DNA of 64,000 nt from Nitriliruptoraceae bacterium (GCA_003565155.1 PXDB01000101.1:1-64000); one strand, 5' to 3'; shown: positions 50,771 to 61,783, numbered from the stretch's first letter. The notes: generated by a model not told the origin, from the sequence alone. Numbers and translations are program-made.

Positions 50771-50774
50771 GGGA

Positions 50775-52802
50775 TCAGTCCAGGATCTCGTCGCCGGCCT
50801 CGAACTCCGCCTCGTCGGCGAGCACGACCCCGAAGTGGTGGGCCATGATGTTGCGCACGATCGGCGCGGCGGTCTGGGAACCGCCGCCGCCCTCCTCGAC
50901 GTTGACCGCGACCACGATCTCCGGATCGTCAGCGGGGGCGTAGCCGGCGAACCAGGCGAAGGGCACCCGCGGCCGCAGCTCCGCTGTCCCGGTCTTGCCT
51001 GCCACGGGGATTTGGTCGAGAGGGAAGCCGGTGAAGGCCGACTCACCGGTGCCGCGCGCCTCCATCACGGTGCGCTCGAGCCCCTCACGGATGACGGCCA
51101 GGGTCTGGTCGCTGAGCTCCAGCGAACCGAACTCCTCCGGCTCGATGGCACGGATCAGCGTGCCGTCGGGAGCCCGGATCTCCGCGCCGAGGTGGGGGCG
51201 CATCAGCACGCCGTCGTTGGCGATCGCCTGGTAGGAGGCGGCGACCTGTAGGGGTGTGGCGATCACGTCGCCCTGCCCGATGGAGGTGTTGACCGCGTCG
51301 CCACCACGCCACGCGCCACCGAAGCGGCACAGATCGGTGAACAGCTCCTCCGCCCGGCTGCCGGCGGTCGCCGCCTCCGCCTGCTGGCAGTAGCTGTCGC
51401 GCCGTGCGAGCCAGTACTCCTCCCGCCACTGACGACCGGGGACCCGGCCCGCGATCTCGCCCGGGAGGTCGATGCCGGTGCGCTGGTTGAACCCGAAACG
51501 CTCGGCCACGTCGATCACGACCTCATCGGGCTCCTCGGCGTTCTCCTCGGCCAGCCACTGGTCGAAGGCGAGCTCGTAGAAGTAGGTGTCACAGGAGCGC
51601 ATGAGGGCGTCGGAGAGGTCCATCATCCCCTCGTTCACCCCACGGTTCCAGTTCCGGAAGGTGTTGCCCCCCAGCTCGAAGGCGGGGGCGCACTCCACCT
51701 GCCCGCGGGGCGTGATGTGGCCGCCCTCGACCATCGCTGCGCCGGTCGCGGTCTTGAACACCGAGCCCGGCGGGTAGGTGCCGGCGATCACCCGGTTGAC
51801 CAGCGGGTCCCCGCTGTCCTCCTCGATCAGGGACTCGAAGTACGCACGGCTCACCCCGCCGACGAACTCCCGAGGGTCGAAGCTCGGGTAGGACGCCATG
51901 GCCAGCACCGCCCCGGTGCGCGCGTCGAGGACCACCGCGGACCCGGCGGTGGACGGCAGCAGCTGGCCGTCATCACGTCGGATCGAGCGGCTGGCGATGA
52001 TCCCGTCCTCCAGCAGCTGCTCCGTCGCCTGCTGGAGGTCGAGGTCCAGGGTGGTGACCAGGTCGTTGCCCTGGACGGGCTCACGATCGCGCTGGACGTC
52101 CAGCACGTCCCCCCGGGCGTTGACCACCAGCACCCGCTCGCCGGCGGTCCCGCGCAGGTCCGCCTCGTAGCTCTGCTCCAGACCCATCCGACCCACGAGA
52201 TCACCCGCGCGGTAGTCCGCGAAGGCGGGGTCGAGGAGCTCCTCCTGTGAGACCTCGCCGATGTAGCCGACCAGGTGCGCAGCGAGGGTGTCCTGGGGGT
52301 ACTGGCGCACCGGCAGGGTCTCGGGCACGACGCCGGGGAACAGCTCACGCTGTTCCTGCACGGTGAACACCACCTCGGGGGTGACGTCCACGGCGACCGG
52401 GACGGGACGGAAGGGGCTGCGCCGCTGGCTGCCGAGGCGCTCGATGACCTCCTCCTCGTCGATCTCCAGCAGCTCCGCCAGGCGCTCGATCACGCGCTCC
52501 GCCTCGGCGTTGACCGGCGCTCCGGTCGCGTCGAGGAGCACCTGCCGGTCCGCGGAGATCGCCAAGGCGGGGCGGTTGCGCACCAGCTCCTCGCCGTCCG
52601 CGGCCAGGATGGCGCCGCGAGGGGCCTCGGTGACCACGGTGCGCAGACGGTTGGAGTCCGCCAGCTCCACGTACCTGTCCCCGGCCAGCACCTGGAGGAA
52701 CCACAACCGGGCGAACAGGGCCAGGAACAGGGTGATGACGAGCACGGCGAGGAAGGTCAGCCGCAGGACGGAGGAGGAGGACTCCGACGAAGGGAGGGCC
52801 AT
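50775..52802 (-). CDS. mrdA: Penicillin-binding protein 2
   Basis: GTYPPGSVFKTATG (SxxK), SCD, AGKTGTAEL. Confidence 0.95.
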   Translation of the reverse strand: MALPSSESSSSVLRLTFLAVLVITLFLALFARLWFLQVLAGDRYVELADSNRLRTVVTEAPRGAILAADGEELVRNRPALAISADRQVLLDATGAPVNAEAERVIERLAELLEIDEEEVIERLGSQRRSPFRPVPVAVDVTPEVVFTVQEQRELFPGVVPETLPVRQYPQDTLAAHLVGYIGEVSQEELLDPAFADYRAGDLVGRMGLEQSYEADLRGTAGERVLVVNARGDVLDVQRDREPVQGNDLVTTLDLDLQQATEQLLEDGIIASRSIRRDDGQLLPSTAGSAVVLDARTGAVLAMASYPSFDPREFVGGVSRAYFESLIEEDSGDPLVNRVIAGTYPPGSVFKTATGAAMVEGGHITPRGQVECAPAFELGGNTFRNWNRGVNEGMMDLSDALMRSCDTYFYELAFDQWLAEENAEEPDEVVIDVAERFGFNQRTGIDLPGEIAGRVPGRQWREEYWLARRDSYCQQAEAATAGSRAEELFTDLCRFGGAWRGGDAVNTSIGQGDVIATPLQVAASYQAIANDGVLMRPHLGAEIRAPDGTLIRAIEPEEFGSLELSDQTLAVIREGLERTVMEARGTGESAFTGFPLDQIPVAGKTGTAELRPRVPFAWFAGYAPADDPEIVVAVNVEEGGGGSQTAAPIVRNIMAHHFGVVLADEAEFEAGDEILD

Positions 52803-52872
52803 GACGTGGAGCCTCGGATCGAACCCGGTCGTGGCCGTCGACGGTACCACCCGCTGCTGCTGGTCTCGCCGG

Positions 52873-53385
52873 TCACTCCAGGCCGACGGTCCGGAGCGGG
52901 AAGGTCTCGCTGACCCTGCGGACGACCACCTGCAGCGCGGGGGCCAACAGGGTGTTGTACAGGCCCACGGCGATGGCGGCCTGCACCACCAGTGCGGGCG
53001 CGAGGCGTTCGTCGGCCAACAGCGAGGACACGATCCCGTAGGCGGCCGTGGCGAGCACCGACGCGCCCGCAGCCAGCAGCAGCGGTGCGGTCGCCGAGTT
53101 GGGCGCGAGGTAGGGCCGGGACCACCCCACCAGCGCTCCCGCGACGCCGTACAGCAGGACCCCGAGACCGACCGGTGCCGCACTGACCAGCAGATCGCCG
53201 ACCAGACCGGCGCTGGCGCCGATGCGCACACCGGTCACGGGTCCGTCCCGCGTCGCGAACACCACCGTGAGCAGCAGCAGCAGGTCGGGACGGAAGCCGA
53301 ACAGGGTCAGCGCGGGGAACAGTGCCGTCTCCAACACCACCGCGGCCAGCAGCAGGGCAGCCACCACGAGGGTGCGGGCGATCAC
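52873..53385 (-). CDS. mreD: Rod shape-determining protein MreD
   Basis: 170-aa multi-TM protein between mreC and mrdA. Confidence 0.9.
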   Translation of the reverse strand: MIARTLVVAALLLAAVVLETALFPALTLFGFRPDLLLLLTVVFATRDGPVTGVRIGASAGLVGDLLVSAAPVGLGVLLYGVAGALVGWSRPYLAPNSATAPLLLAAGASVLATAAYGIVSSLLADERLAPALVVQAAIAVGLYNTLLAPALQVVVRRVSETFPLRTVGLE

Positions 53386-54389
53386 GGAACCCCTACCGCG
53401 CCCGGCACGCCCGCGGCCCCCTCCTCGTCGTCGTCGCTGTCATCGTCATCCCCATCCGCATCCGCGGCGTCGTCCTCGGCACCGGGGACGGTGTCGGGAT
53501 CGAGCAGGGGCGGGACGGGGGGCCGGGTGAAGTCGAGCCCCTCGGACCCCTCGAAGGGCGGGATCTCGTCGATGCCCGTGGAGAACACCACGACGACGTG
53601 GTGCAGCCGCGTGAAGTCCACGTACGGGTTGACCAGCACCTCTCTGGTCAACGGCGTCGCACCCTCCTCGATGGACGACACGGTGCCCAAGGGGATGCCG
53701 GGGGGGAAGACCCCGCCCCGGTAGCTGGAGGTGACGACCGCCTCGCCCTCCTCGATCTCCGCCTCCGGGTCGAGCAGGCGCAGCACCATCGGATCACCAC
53801 CGCGCCCGTCGATCACACCGACCTCACCGGTCGATCCGGTACGGGCAGCGGCGGAGAAGCTCGGATCGATCGTCAGGAGGACGCGCGAGGCCGTCGGCGT
53901 GACCTGGATGACGCGGCCGATGAGGCCGTCGCCGTCCACCACCGGCATGCCACGCGCCAGCCCGTCGTCGCTGCCGACGTCGATGGTGATGGTCCACTCG
54001 AAGTTGGAGGGCGAGAGCGCGACCACGCGGGCAGCGACGGTCTCCAGCTCCGTGCGGTCGGCCATGTCGAGCAGCCCGCGCAGTTCGGCGTTCTCACGCT
54101 CGAGATCGTCGATGACCCGGCGACGTTCCTCCAGCGCCTCGACCCTCGCGCGCAGCGCCTGGTTCTCCGACCGGACGCCGAACAGGTCGCTGATCGCCCC
54201 GCCGGCGGCGGAGAAGGGGCTGAGCAGCGTGCCCACCCCGTCCTGCAGCGGACGTAGGACGGCGGTCGCGAGGTCACGGCCACGCTCGAGGACCCCGTCC
54301 TCGCCACCCCGGAAGTCCAGGGTGATCAGGGTGACGGCCGCGACGACGAGCAGTGCGAGCAGCACCCGGGTCTGTCGACGCTGGAACAC
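53382..54389 (-). CDS. mreC: Rod shape-determining protein MreC
   Basis: TM plus coiled coil (ENQALRARVEALEERRRVIDDLERENAELRGLLDM), SNFEWTITIDVGSDDGLARGMPVV; Asp-rich C-terminus. Confidence 0.95.
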   Translation of the reverse strand: MFQRRQTRVLLALLVVAAVTLITLDFRGGEDGVLERGRDLATAVLRPLQDGVGTLLSPFSAAGGAISDLFGVRSENQALRARVEALEERRRVIDDLERENAELRGLLDMADRTELETVAARVVALSPSNFEWTITIDVGSDDGLARGMPVVDGDGLIGRVIQVTPTASRVLLTIDPSFSAAARTGSTGEVGVIDGRGGDPMVLRLLDPEAEIEEGEAVVTSSYRGGVFPPGIPLGTVSSIEEGATPLTREVLVNPYVDFTRLHHVVVVFSTGIDEIPPFEGSEGLDFTRPPVPPLLDPDTVPGAEDDAADADGDDDDSDDDEEGAAGVPGAVGVP

Positions 54390-54436
54390 CGCTCCCCCAC
54401 CCCTGCTGGTCGCGACCGTGCTGCGACCCGCACGAC

Positions 54437-54454
54437 CACCGCGGACGCGCGGTG
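54437..54454 (-). terminator. GC-rich hairpin 7 nt after the mreB stop
   Basis: CACCGCG-GACG-CGCGGTG perfect 7-bp stem in the mreB-mreC gap. Confidence 0.45.
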
Positions 54455-54461
54455 TGGTTGG

Positions 54462-55505
54462 TCAGTGACGCGAGGAGGAGACCAGCACCTTCTTGAGGGC
54501 TTCGAACTCCTCGAGGCACTTCCCGGAACCGACCGCGACGGAGGACAGCGGGTTCTCCGTGGTGTGGATCGGCATGCCGGTCTCGTGCTTGAGGCGCTCG
54601 TCGAGGCCCTTGAGCAGGCCACCACCACCGGTGAGCACGATGCCCTTGTCCATGATGTCGGCGGCGAGCTCAGGCGGGGTCTTGTCCAGGGTGTTCTTCA
54701 CCGCGTCGACGATCGCGTTGACGGGTTCCTCGATGGCGCGACGGATCTCATCGGCGGAGACGATGATCGTCTTCGGCAGACCGGAGACCAGGTCCCGGCC
54801 GCGGATCTCCGCGTGGGGTTCGTCGGGCAGCGGGAAGGCGCTGCCGATCGCCATCTTGATCTCCTCGGCGGTGCGCTCGCCGAGCATCAGCGAGTACTCC
54901 TTCTTGACGTAGCCGATGATCGAGTCATCGAGCTCGTCGCCGCCGATGCGGATGGACTGTGAGGTGACGATGCCCCCGAGCGAGATGACCGCCACCTCGG
55001 TGGTGCCACCGCCGATGTCGACGACCATGTTGCCGGCGGGCTCGTGGACGGGCAGGCCCGACCCGATCGCGGCGGCCATCGGCTCCTCGATGATGTAGGC
55101 GGCGCGGGCACCGGCCTGGATGGACGCCTCCTCCACCGCCCGCTGCTCCACCCCGGTGATGCCGGAGGGCACGCACACCACCACGCGGGGCTTCGCGAGG
55201 AAGCGGCGCTTGTGGACGGCCTGGATGAAGTAGCGCAGCATCTTCTCGGTCACGTCGAAGTCGGCGATGACGCCGTCCTTCAGGGGCCGGATCGCCATGA
55301 TGTGACCGGGGGTGCGGCCGATCATGCGCTTGGCCTCGGAGCCGACGGAGAGGATGTGGCCGGTCTTGGTGTTGATCGCCACCACGGAGGGCTCGTTCAG
55401 CACGATGCCCCGTCCGCGGACGTACACCAGGGTGTTGGCCGTACCGAGGTCCACAGCCATGTCACGGCCGAGGAACTGCAGGGAGTTACCGATGTTCGCC
55501 GCCAC
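54462..55505 (-). CDS. mreB: Rod shape-determining protein MreB
   Basis: [53 protein letters not shown]. Confidence 0.98.
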   Translation of the reverse strand: MAANIGNSLQFLGRDMAVDLGTANTLVYVRGRGIVLNEPSVVAINTKTGHILSVGSEAKRMIGRTPGHIMAIRPLKDGVIADFDVTEKMLRYFIQAVHKRRFLAKPRVVVCVPSGITGVEQRAVEEASIQAGARAAYIIEEPMAAAIGSGLPVHEPAGNMVVDIGGGTTEVAVISLGGIVTSQSIRIGGDELDDSIIGYVKKEYSLMLGERTAEEIKMAIGSAFPLPDEPHAEIRGRDLVSGLPKTIIVSADEIRRAIEEPVNAIVDAVKNTLDKTPPELAADIMDKGIVLTGGGGLLKGLDERLKHETGMPIHTTENPLSSVAVGSGKCLEEFEALKKVLVSSSRH

Positions 55506-55701
55506 AGGCTGACCTACCGCTGGAAGAGGGGGCGTCGAGGACGCGTGGACGTCGCGGGGCCGGGGGCGCCGCGCGGCGGAACGCGAGGCGCGCGGTCCGA
55601 CACCCGCAGGCCGCAGGCTAACACCGACCCGCCGGACCCGCGCGGGGCTGTGCCACCACCGTACGTCCCCTGACCGCGGGGCCCCGGCCGTTGCCGCCAC
55701 C

Positions 55702-56136
55702 TCACACCACGCCACGGCGAGCGAGGCTCACCCAGCGCGTTCCCCCGACCACCAGATGGTCGAGCACCTGGACACCGACCACCTCCCCCGCCCGCACCAG
55801 TCGGCGGGTCACCTGCTCGTCATCGCGGGAGGGTTCCGGATCGCCCGAGGGGTGGTTGTGCGCCAGGACCAGGGCGGCCGCGTTGCCGAGGAGGGCGTCG
55901 CGGAACACCTCACGCGGGGACATGAAGGTGTGGTCCAGGCTGCCGATGCTCACGGTGGCGGTCCTGCGCAGACGGTGTTTGGTGTCCAGCAGTGCCACGA
56001 CGCACCGCTCCCGGTCCGCGCCGGTCAGCTGCGGCACCAGGACCGCCGCCGCTGCCTCCGGGCTGGTCACCTCGGTGCGCTCGCCGTCCGGGGAGGCGGG
56101 CCAACGATCGCTGCACGCCGGATGGGGGCAGCTCAT
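55702..56136 (-). CDS. RadC-like JAB/MPN domain protein (start uncertain, ORF open to 56370)
   Basis: [31 protein letters not shown]; no helix-hairpin-helix N-terminus. Confidence 0.85.
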   Translation of the reverse strand: MSCPHPACSDRWPASPDGERTEVTSPEAAAAVLVPQLTGADRERCVVALLDTKHRLRRTATVSIGSLDHTFMSPREVFRDALLGNAAALVLAHNHPSGDPEPSRDDEQVTRRLVRAGEVVGVQVLDHLVVGGTRWVSLARRGVV

Positions 56137-56397
56137 AGGCAGCTCTGCGACCGCCACACCGTTGTCCGGTCCGGCGGTGAATGTCGCCGTGACGACGACG
56201 TCGCTGACGGTGTCCGGCCCGGCAGGGGCGGTGCCGGCCCGATCCACGGGGGCGTTGCGGCGGTGCTCGGAGCTGCAGGTGTCCACGGTCGTCCTCCGGC
56301 GGGCGTCGGGGACCAGCGTGCCGCCGGGACGCCCCCGGGATCGGACGCGTTGCTCAGCAGCTGTGGACAACCGGGCCGCGTGCCGCCACGCCGAGGC

Positions 56398-56811
56398 TCA
56401 GAACCGCCCGGGGAAGAACAGCTCCAGCTCCCGCTGTGCGGACGCGGCGGAGTCCGAACCGTGGACGATGTTCTCCCCGATGACGGTGGCGAGGTCACCG
56501 CGGATCGAACCCGGGGTGGCCTCGAGCGGGTTGGTCGCCCCCATGATGGCGCGCATCGCGGCGATGGCGTCCTCGCCCGCCACGCACATCGCGACCAGGG
56601 GCCCGGAGGTGATGAAGGTGACCAGCTCGCCGAAGAAGGGCTTGTCCGTGTGCTCGCCGTAGTGCTGCTCCGCGGTGGCGCGGTCCAGGGTGCGCAGCTC
56701 CAGGGCCTCGAGGGTGAGCCCCTTGCGCTCGATGCGGGCGATGACCTCGCCGATCAGGCCGCGGGCGACGCCGTCGGGCTTGACGAGGATCAGGGTGCGT
56801 TCGGTGGCCAC
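56398..56811 (-). CDS. ndk: Nucleoside-diphosphate kinase
   Basis: [56 protein letters not shown]. Confidence 0.98.
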   Translation of the reverse strand: MATERTLILVKPDGVARGLIGEVIARIERKGLTLEALELRTLDRATAEQHYGEHTDKPFFGELVTFITSGPLVAMCVAGEDAIAAMRAIMGATNPLEATPGSIRGDLATVIGENIVHGSDSAASAQRELELFFPGRF

Positions 56812-56900
56812 GGTGGACTCCAGGTCGTTGCACGGTCAGTGGTGGGCAGCGGTACGGGCAGCGGGCTGCGGTCGGCCCAGGGGTGCCCGGAGGCGCAACG

Positions 56901-58370
56901 CTACTCCGGCCAGGCCTCGGCGTCCTGTGCGTCACCCAGCAGCTGCGTGGCGAGGTCCTCCTCCCCCAGCTCGTCGTCGGGGGTGAGCACGACCTCGTCG
57001 TCGAGGTGGTCGAGGACCGGCAGGTAGCGGCTGCGGGCGGCACCAACGGTGTGCAGCGAGCCCGCGACCAGGACCCCGTCCTCGGGTCCGGCAACGGCCG
57101 TGGCCAGGGCCAGGGCGCTGGCGATGTCGGTGGCGGCCTCCACGACCACCCCGGTCCCGGCCCAGACCGTCTCCGCCACCGACCGCATGCGGTCCAGGGG
57201 TGCGGCGCGGGGGGACGGCGCGCGGGTGACCACGACGTGCGACACCGCGTCCCGGAACGCGGAGAGGATGCCCTCCACGTCCTTGTCGTCGAGACAGGCG
57301 ACCACCAGCACCAGCTCACCGAAGGCGAAGGCCTCCCCGACCGCTGCCACCGAAGCCCTGGCCCCGTGCGGGTTGTGCGCACCGTCGAGGAGCACCGTGG
57401 GCTCCCGATGCACGATCTCCAGGCGTCCCGGCACGTGGACGGCTTCGAGGCCGTGCCGCAGGACCTCGTCGTCCATGGCGTGGAAGGCCTCGCCGGTGAA
57501 GGCCGCGAAGGCCGCCAGGGCGAGGGCCGCGTTCTCCGCCTGGTGCGCGCCGAACAGGGGCAGCAGGACGTCGTCGAGCTCCCGCTCCCCCACCCGCAGG
57601 GTCAGCGACTGCCCGCCCACCGCGACCGCACGCTCCACCATCGCGAAGTCCACGCCGGCACGCCAGCGACGGGCACCGGCCGCGGCCACCGCGGCGTCGA
57701 TCACCGGCTCCACATCCGCGCGCTGGGCCGCGGTGACCACCTCGGCACCGGCCTTGACGATCCCGACCTTCTCACCGGCGATGTCCGCGGCGGTCCGCCC
57801 GAGCTCGGGATGGTCAACATCGATGGGGGTGAGCACGGCCACCTCGCCGCGCACGAGGTTGGTGGCGTCCCAACGGCCGCCCATACCGACCTCGAAGATG
57901 CCGACGTCCACGGGCGCGTCGGCGAACCACCAGCCGGCCATCGCGGTCAGGACCTCGAAGTAGGTGAGCCGGTCGGCCTGGTCGCCCTCGGACGCCTCGG
58001 CCCGGGTGTCCAGCAGATCGGCGAGCGCAGCCACCTCCTCGTGGACCTCGGCGAACCGGCGGGCGGAGATCGGGTGCCCGGCCACGCTCATCCGCTCGCG
58101 GACGGTCTGGAGATGGGGCGAGGTGTAGGTGCCCGCGGCGATACCGGCGGCAGCGCACAGCGCGGCGACCATGCGGCTGGTCGACCCCTTGCCGTTGGTC
58201 CCGGTGACGTGCACCGACGGGTAGGCGCGCTGCGGGTCACCGAGCAGCGCGTTCAGCGCGGTGATGCGCTCGAGGTCGGGGACCATCCTGCCGGGCCCGC
58301 GCCCGACGAGGCGGTCGTAGGCGGCGTCGAAACGCCGGGCGATCTCGGCCTGTTCGGGGGTCAGGGACAC
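56901..58370 (-). CDS. folC: Folylpolyglutamate synthase / dihydrofolate synthase
   Basis: VHVTGTNGKGSTSRMVAALCAAAG; VLLDGAHNPHGARA. Confidence 0.95.
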   Translation of the reverse strand: MSLTPEQAEIARRFDAAYDRLVGRGPGRMVPDLERITALNALLGDPQRAYPSVHVTGTNGKGSTSRMVAALCAAAGIAAGTYTSPHLQTVRERMSVAGHPISARRFAEVHEEVAALADLLDTRAEASEGDQADRLTYFEVLTAMAGWWFADAPVDVGIFEVGMGGRWDATNLVRGEVAVLTPIDVDHPELGRTAADIAGEKVGIVKAGAEVVTAAQRADVEPVIDAAVAAAGARRWRAGVDFAMVERAVAVGGQSLTLRVGERELDDVLLPLFGAHQAENAALALAAFAAFTGEAFHAMDDEVLRHGLEAVHVPGRLEIVHREPTVLLDGAHNPHGARASVAAVGEAFAFGELVLVVACLDDKDVEGILSAFRDAVSHVVVTRAPSPRAAPLDRMRSVAETVWAGTGVVVEAATDIASALALATAVAGPEDGVLVAGSLHTVGAARSRYLPVLDHLDDEVVLTPDDELGEEDLATQLLGDAQDAEAWPE

Positions 58371-58455
58371 GTCGCTCTCGCACGGGATGAGGGGTTGGCC
58401 AGGTGAGGTGCACCGCGGGCGCCGGGACGCTACCCGTGTCCGCGACCCGGCGGCC

Positions 58456-61026
58456 TCAGCCGCCCAGCAGCGCCCGGACCTCCGCGGCACCGGGGCAGGC
58501 CAGCGCCCGCTCGGCGAGGGCCTCGGCGTCGGTGCGGCACGTCTGGCGTACCGCCTGCTTGATGCGGGGCACGTCGCGGGGGGGCACCGACAGCTCCCGT
58601 ACCCCGAGCCCGACCAGCAGCGCGGCCACCGACGGGTCGCTGGCGAGGTCCCCGCACACCGCCACCTCGGTGTCGCTCCCGGCTGCTGCGGTGCCGACCG
58701 CGCCGATCAACGCCAGCACCGCCGGATCGAGGTGGTCACCGAGCGCCGCGACGCCCGCGTTCCCCCGCTCGGCCGCGAGGGTGTACTGGGTGAGATCGTT
58801 GGTCCCGATCGACAGCGTGTCGACCTCCCCGACCAGGTGGCGGGCCTTCAGGGCGAGGGCCGGTATCTCCACCATCACCCCGAGGCGCAGCCGGTCGGGC
58901 ACCGCGTGCCCCTGCGCAGCCAGCGTCGCGGTGACCTCGGCCACCACCTCCCGGACCGCCGTGATCTCCGCCACCGTCGCCACCATCGGCAGCATCAGCT
59001 CCACCGGGTGCGCGGCGGCGACCCGCACCGCCGCGCGCAGCTGGGTCCGGAGCAACTCCCCCTCGCTGAGCGACAGGCGGATACCGCGGGTGCCGAGGAA
59101 GGGGTTGTCCTCCTCGGGGAGCACCACGTAGTCGAGGGGCTTGTCCCCACCGACGTCCAGGGTGCGCAGCGTGACCGGGAGGCCCTCCACCGCGGTGCAG
59201 ATCCGGGTGTAGGTGGCGACCTGCTCCTCCTCGTCAGGGGCGTCGGGACGGTCGAGGAAGAGGAACTCCGTGCGGAGCATGCCGATGCCGTCGGCACCCT
59301 CGCGGGCGGCGAGCTCCGCGTCCCGCGGCAGGCCGACGTTGGCCTTCACCTCCACGGCGACCCCGTCACGGGTGGTGACGTGCCCGCGGGCGCGCTCGCG
59401 CAGCACCGCGTGGACCTCCACGCGGTCCGCCACCTCGGCACGCACGGCGTCGGCGCGTTCGGGCGCGACGTCGGTCTCCACCCGGGCAGCGCCCCCGTCG
59501 ACCACCACCTCGCTCCCGGCCTCGAGCTCAAGCACCCCGGCGCCGAGCGCCACCACGGCGGGGATGCCGAGCGCCCGGGCGATCAGCGCCGCGTGGGAGG
59601 TCGGCGCGCCGACGGCGGTGAGCACCGCCTGCACCCGGTCGGGGTCCAGGCGACCGGCCTCCGCGGGAGAGAGGTCCCGGGCGACGACCACGCCCTGCGG
59701 TGCGACCTCGGCGCGCTCGTGGTCCACCAGCACGGCCAGCACCTCACGCGCGACGGCGTCGAGGTCGGCGGCGCGGGCGACGAGGTAGGGATCCTCGAGG
59801 GCGGCGTAGTGGGACAGCGCGCCTTCGACGGCCGCGGCGAAGGCCGTCGCCGCGTCCACGCCGCGGGCGTCGATCTCCGCCTCGGCGGCGGCGAGCAGGT
59901 CGGGGTCGTCGAGCAGGAGCAGCTGGGTGCCGACCATGTCCGCCGCGGCACGGCCTGCCCGGCGGGCGAGCTCGTCGCGCGACCGGCGCAGGAGAGCGTG
60001 CACCGCCGCCACCGCTGCGGCGAGGCGCGCCCGCTCGGCGTCCGGATCGGCGGCGGCCGCCTCGACCTGCGCGAGCAGTTCCTCGCGGTCCGGCAACGCC
60101 GCGGCGCCCAGGGGGTGGACCGGCCCGATCGCCAGGCCAGGTGCCGCGGACAGCCCGCGCAGCACCCCCGGCTCCGTCGCGGTCCCGCCGTCGGCGGTGG
60201 GCGTGCCGGCCGCACCGTCGTCACCGGAGGCCGTCGCCGCCACGGCGTCCACGGGGTCGCCGAGGTTGTCCGCCACCAGCCGCTCGAGCCGCGCGAGGGC
60301 CGTGGCGGCGTCCGGGCCCGCGGCCCGGAACTGCAGCTCGCTGCCCTGCCGTGCGCCGAGGGTGATCAGGGCGTTCAGGCTACGGGCACGTGCCGGCCCC
60401 TTCCCCGCGGTCAGATCGGTGACGGTCACCTCGGCATCGAGACCGGCCAGGGCCTCGACGATGCGCGCCGCAGGGCGGGCGTGGAAGCCCAGCCGGTTCG
60501 GTACGCGTGCGTGGAACCGCTGCTCCGTGCCAGTGTCGGTGACCTCCCCGCCCCCGCCTGCGGTGGCGTCGGGGCCAGCCGACGCCACGTCCCCACCGCT
60601 CGGGGCCTGCGCAGCCACACCGAGATGGTCCGCCTTGGCGAGCAGCCCGTTGCGGGCCTCGGCGACGACCTCCTGGAGGCTGGCACCCGCGGCCGCCTGG
60701 ACCGCGGCGGCGACGAGGCCCTCGACGATCGGTGCCTCGCACAGCGTGACCCGCTCCGCGGTCTCCGGGGGCAGCAGGTCGAGGGCCATCTCCGCCGACA
60801 GCACCGCCGAGCCGAGGTCCATCAGCACCAGCACCCCGGCAGCGTCGTCCACCTCCTCGATCGCCGCCATCACCTTCGTAGCGTCGGTACCGAGGGGGGC
60901 GTCAGCGTCGTCAACACCGCCGGCCAGGGCGAGTTGCAGCCCGTCCCCGGCCATCTCACGGGCGAGTTCGGCCGCGGCGGCGGCCAGCGCTGCGCTGTGG
61001 GAGACGAGCACGATGCCGACGGTCAT
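58456..61026 (-). CDS. DhaM-HPr-EI fusion: PTS phosphotransferase for dihydroxyacetone kinase
   Basis: N-terminal EIIA-Man-like IVLVSHSAALA; HPr NRLGFHARPAARIVE; full EI with GAPTSHAALIARALGIPAVV and PEP-binding MLRTEFLFLDR...DVGGDKPLDY...SIGTNDLTQY. Confidence 0.95.
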   Translation of the reverse strand: MTVGIVLVSHSAALAAAAAELAREMAGDGLQLALAGGVDDADAPLGTDATKVMAAIEEVDDAAGVLVLMDLGSAVLSAEMALDLLPPETAERVTLCEAPIVEGLVAAAVQAAAGASLQEVVAEARNGLLAKADHLGVAAQAPSGGDVASAGPDATAGGGGEVTDTGTEQRFHARVPNRLGFHARPAARIVEALAGLDAEVTVTDLTAGKGPARARSLNALITLGARQGSELQFRAAGPDAATALARLERLVADNLGDPVDAVAATASGDDGAAGTPTADGGTATEPGVLRGLSAAPGLAIGPVHPLGAAALPDREELLAQVEAAAADPDAERARLAAAVAAVHALLRRSRDELARRAGRAAADMVGTQLLLLDDPDLLAAAEAEIDARGVDAATAFAAAVEGALSHYAALEDPYLVARAADLDAVAREVLAVLVDHERAEVAPQGVVVARDLSPAEAGRLDPDRVQAVLTAVGAPTSHAALIARALGIPAVVALGAGVLELEAGSEVVVDGGAARVETDVAPERADAVRAEVADRVEVHAVLRERARGHVTTRDGVAVEVKANVGLPRDAELAAREGADGIGMLRTEFLFLDRPDAPDEEEQVATYTRICTAVEGLPVTLRTLDVGGDKPLDYVVLPEEDNPFLGTRGIRLSLSEGELLRTQLRAAVRVAAAHPVELMLPMVATVAEITAVREVVAEVTATLAAQGHAVPDRLRLGVMVEIPALALKARHLVGEVDTLSIGTNDLTQYTLAAERGNAGVAALGDHLDPAVLALIGAVGTAAAGSDTEVAVCGDLASDPSVAALLVGLGVRELSVPPRDVPRIKQAVRQTCRTDAEALAERALACPGAAEVRALLGG

Positions 61027-61139
61027 GGAGGGCTCCGGGCGGGGCCGCGGGAGGGCGGTCACCCCGCGAAGGTCGGGCGGGAGACCCTTCCCGAACCGTG
61101 CCCCCGCGGGAGACGGCGGCGCGGTCCGGGAGGGTGAGC

Positions 61140-61781
61140 TCAGGCCGTCAGCGTCTGTGCTGCCGACCGCACGAGCAGCCACGAGGACGTGGCGCCCGGA
61201 TCCTGGTGCCCGATGCTGCGCTCGCCGAGGTAGCTGGCGCGACCCTTGCGGGCGAGCATCGGGGTGGTGGCGTGCATGCCGTCCTCCGCCGCGGTGGTGC
61301 CGGCGGCCAGGGCGTCAGCCAGGCTGCCGCCCTCGTCCAGGCAGGACTCCATGGCCTCGACGGCCGGCAGGAGCGCGTCGAGCATGGTCTTGTCGCCGGG
61401 CTCCGCCTTCCCCCGGGACCGCACGGCGTCCACCGCCGCCCTGAGCGCCGCGACGGTGCCGGCGTCATCGAGCTCCGCGGTGGCGCCCCCGGCGGTCCCG
61501 AGGGCGAGGAAGAAGCTGCCGTACAGCGGTCCGGAGGTACCCCCGACGGCGGAGATCAGCTTCATGGCGATGGCGCGACCGAACCCGCTGACATCCGTCG
61601 GTTCGGTCGCCTCCAGCGCCTCGACGGCCGCGCGGCAGCCCCGGCGCATGTTGGTGCCGTGGTCGGCGTCACCGATGGCCGAGTCGAGCGTGGTGAGCTC
61701 CTCGGCATGCTCGGCGATCACCTCGGAGAACCGGTGGATCCAGGCCACCAGGTCCCCGACCGTCACGGTCGCCTCTGCCAT
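61140..61781 (-). CDS. dhaL: Dihydroxyacetone kinase subunit DhaL
   Basis: TLDSAIGDADHGTNMRRG; ISAVGGTSGPLYGSFFLALG; GDKTMLDAL; RKGRASYLGERSIGHQDPGATS. Confidence 0.95.
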   Translation of the reverse strand: MAEATVTVGDLVAWIHRFSEVIAEHAEELTTLDSAIGDADHGTNMRRGCRAAVEALEATEPTDVSGFGRAIAMKLISAVGGTSGPLYGSFFLALGTAGGATAELDDAGTVAALRAAVDAVRSRGKAEPGDKTMLDALLPAVEAMESCLDEGGSLADALAAGTTAAEDGMHATTPMLARKGRASYLGERSIGHQDPGATSSWLLVRSAAQTLTA

Positions 61782-61783
61782 CC

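Noticed and set aside
58387-61137. 916-aa plus-strand ORF
   Set aside because: Mirror of the DhaM-HPr-EI gene, whose catalytic motifs are unambiguous on the minus strand.
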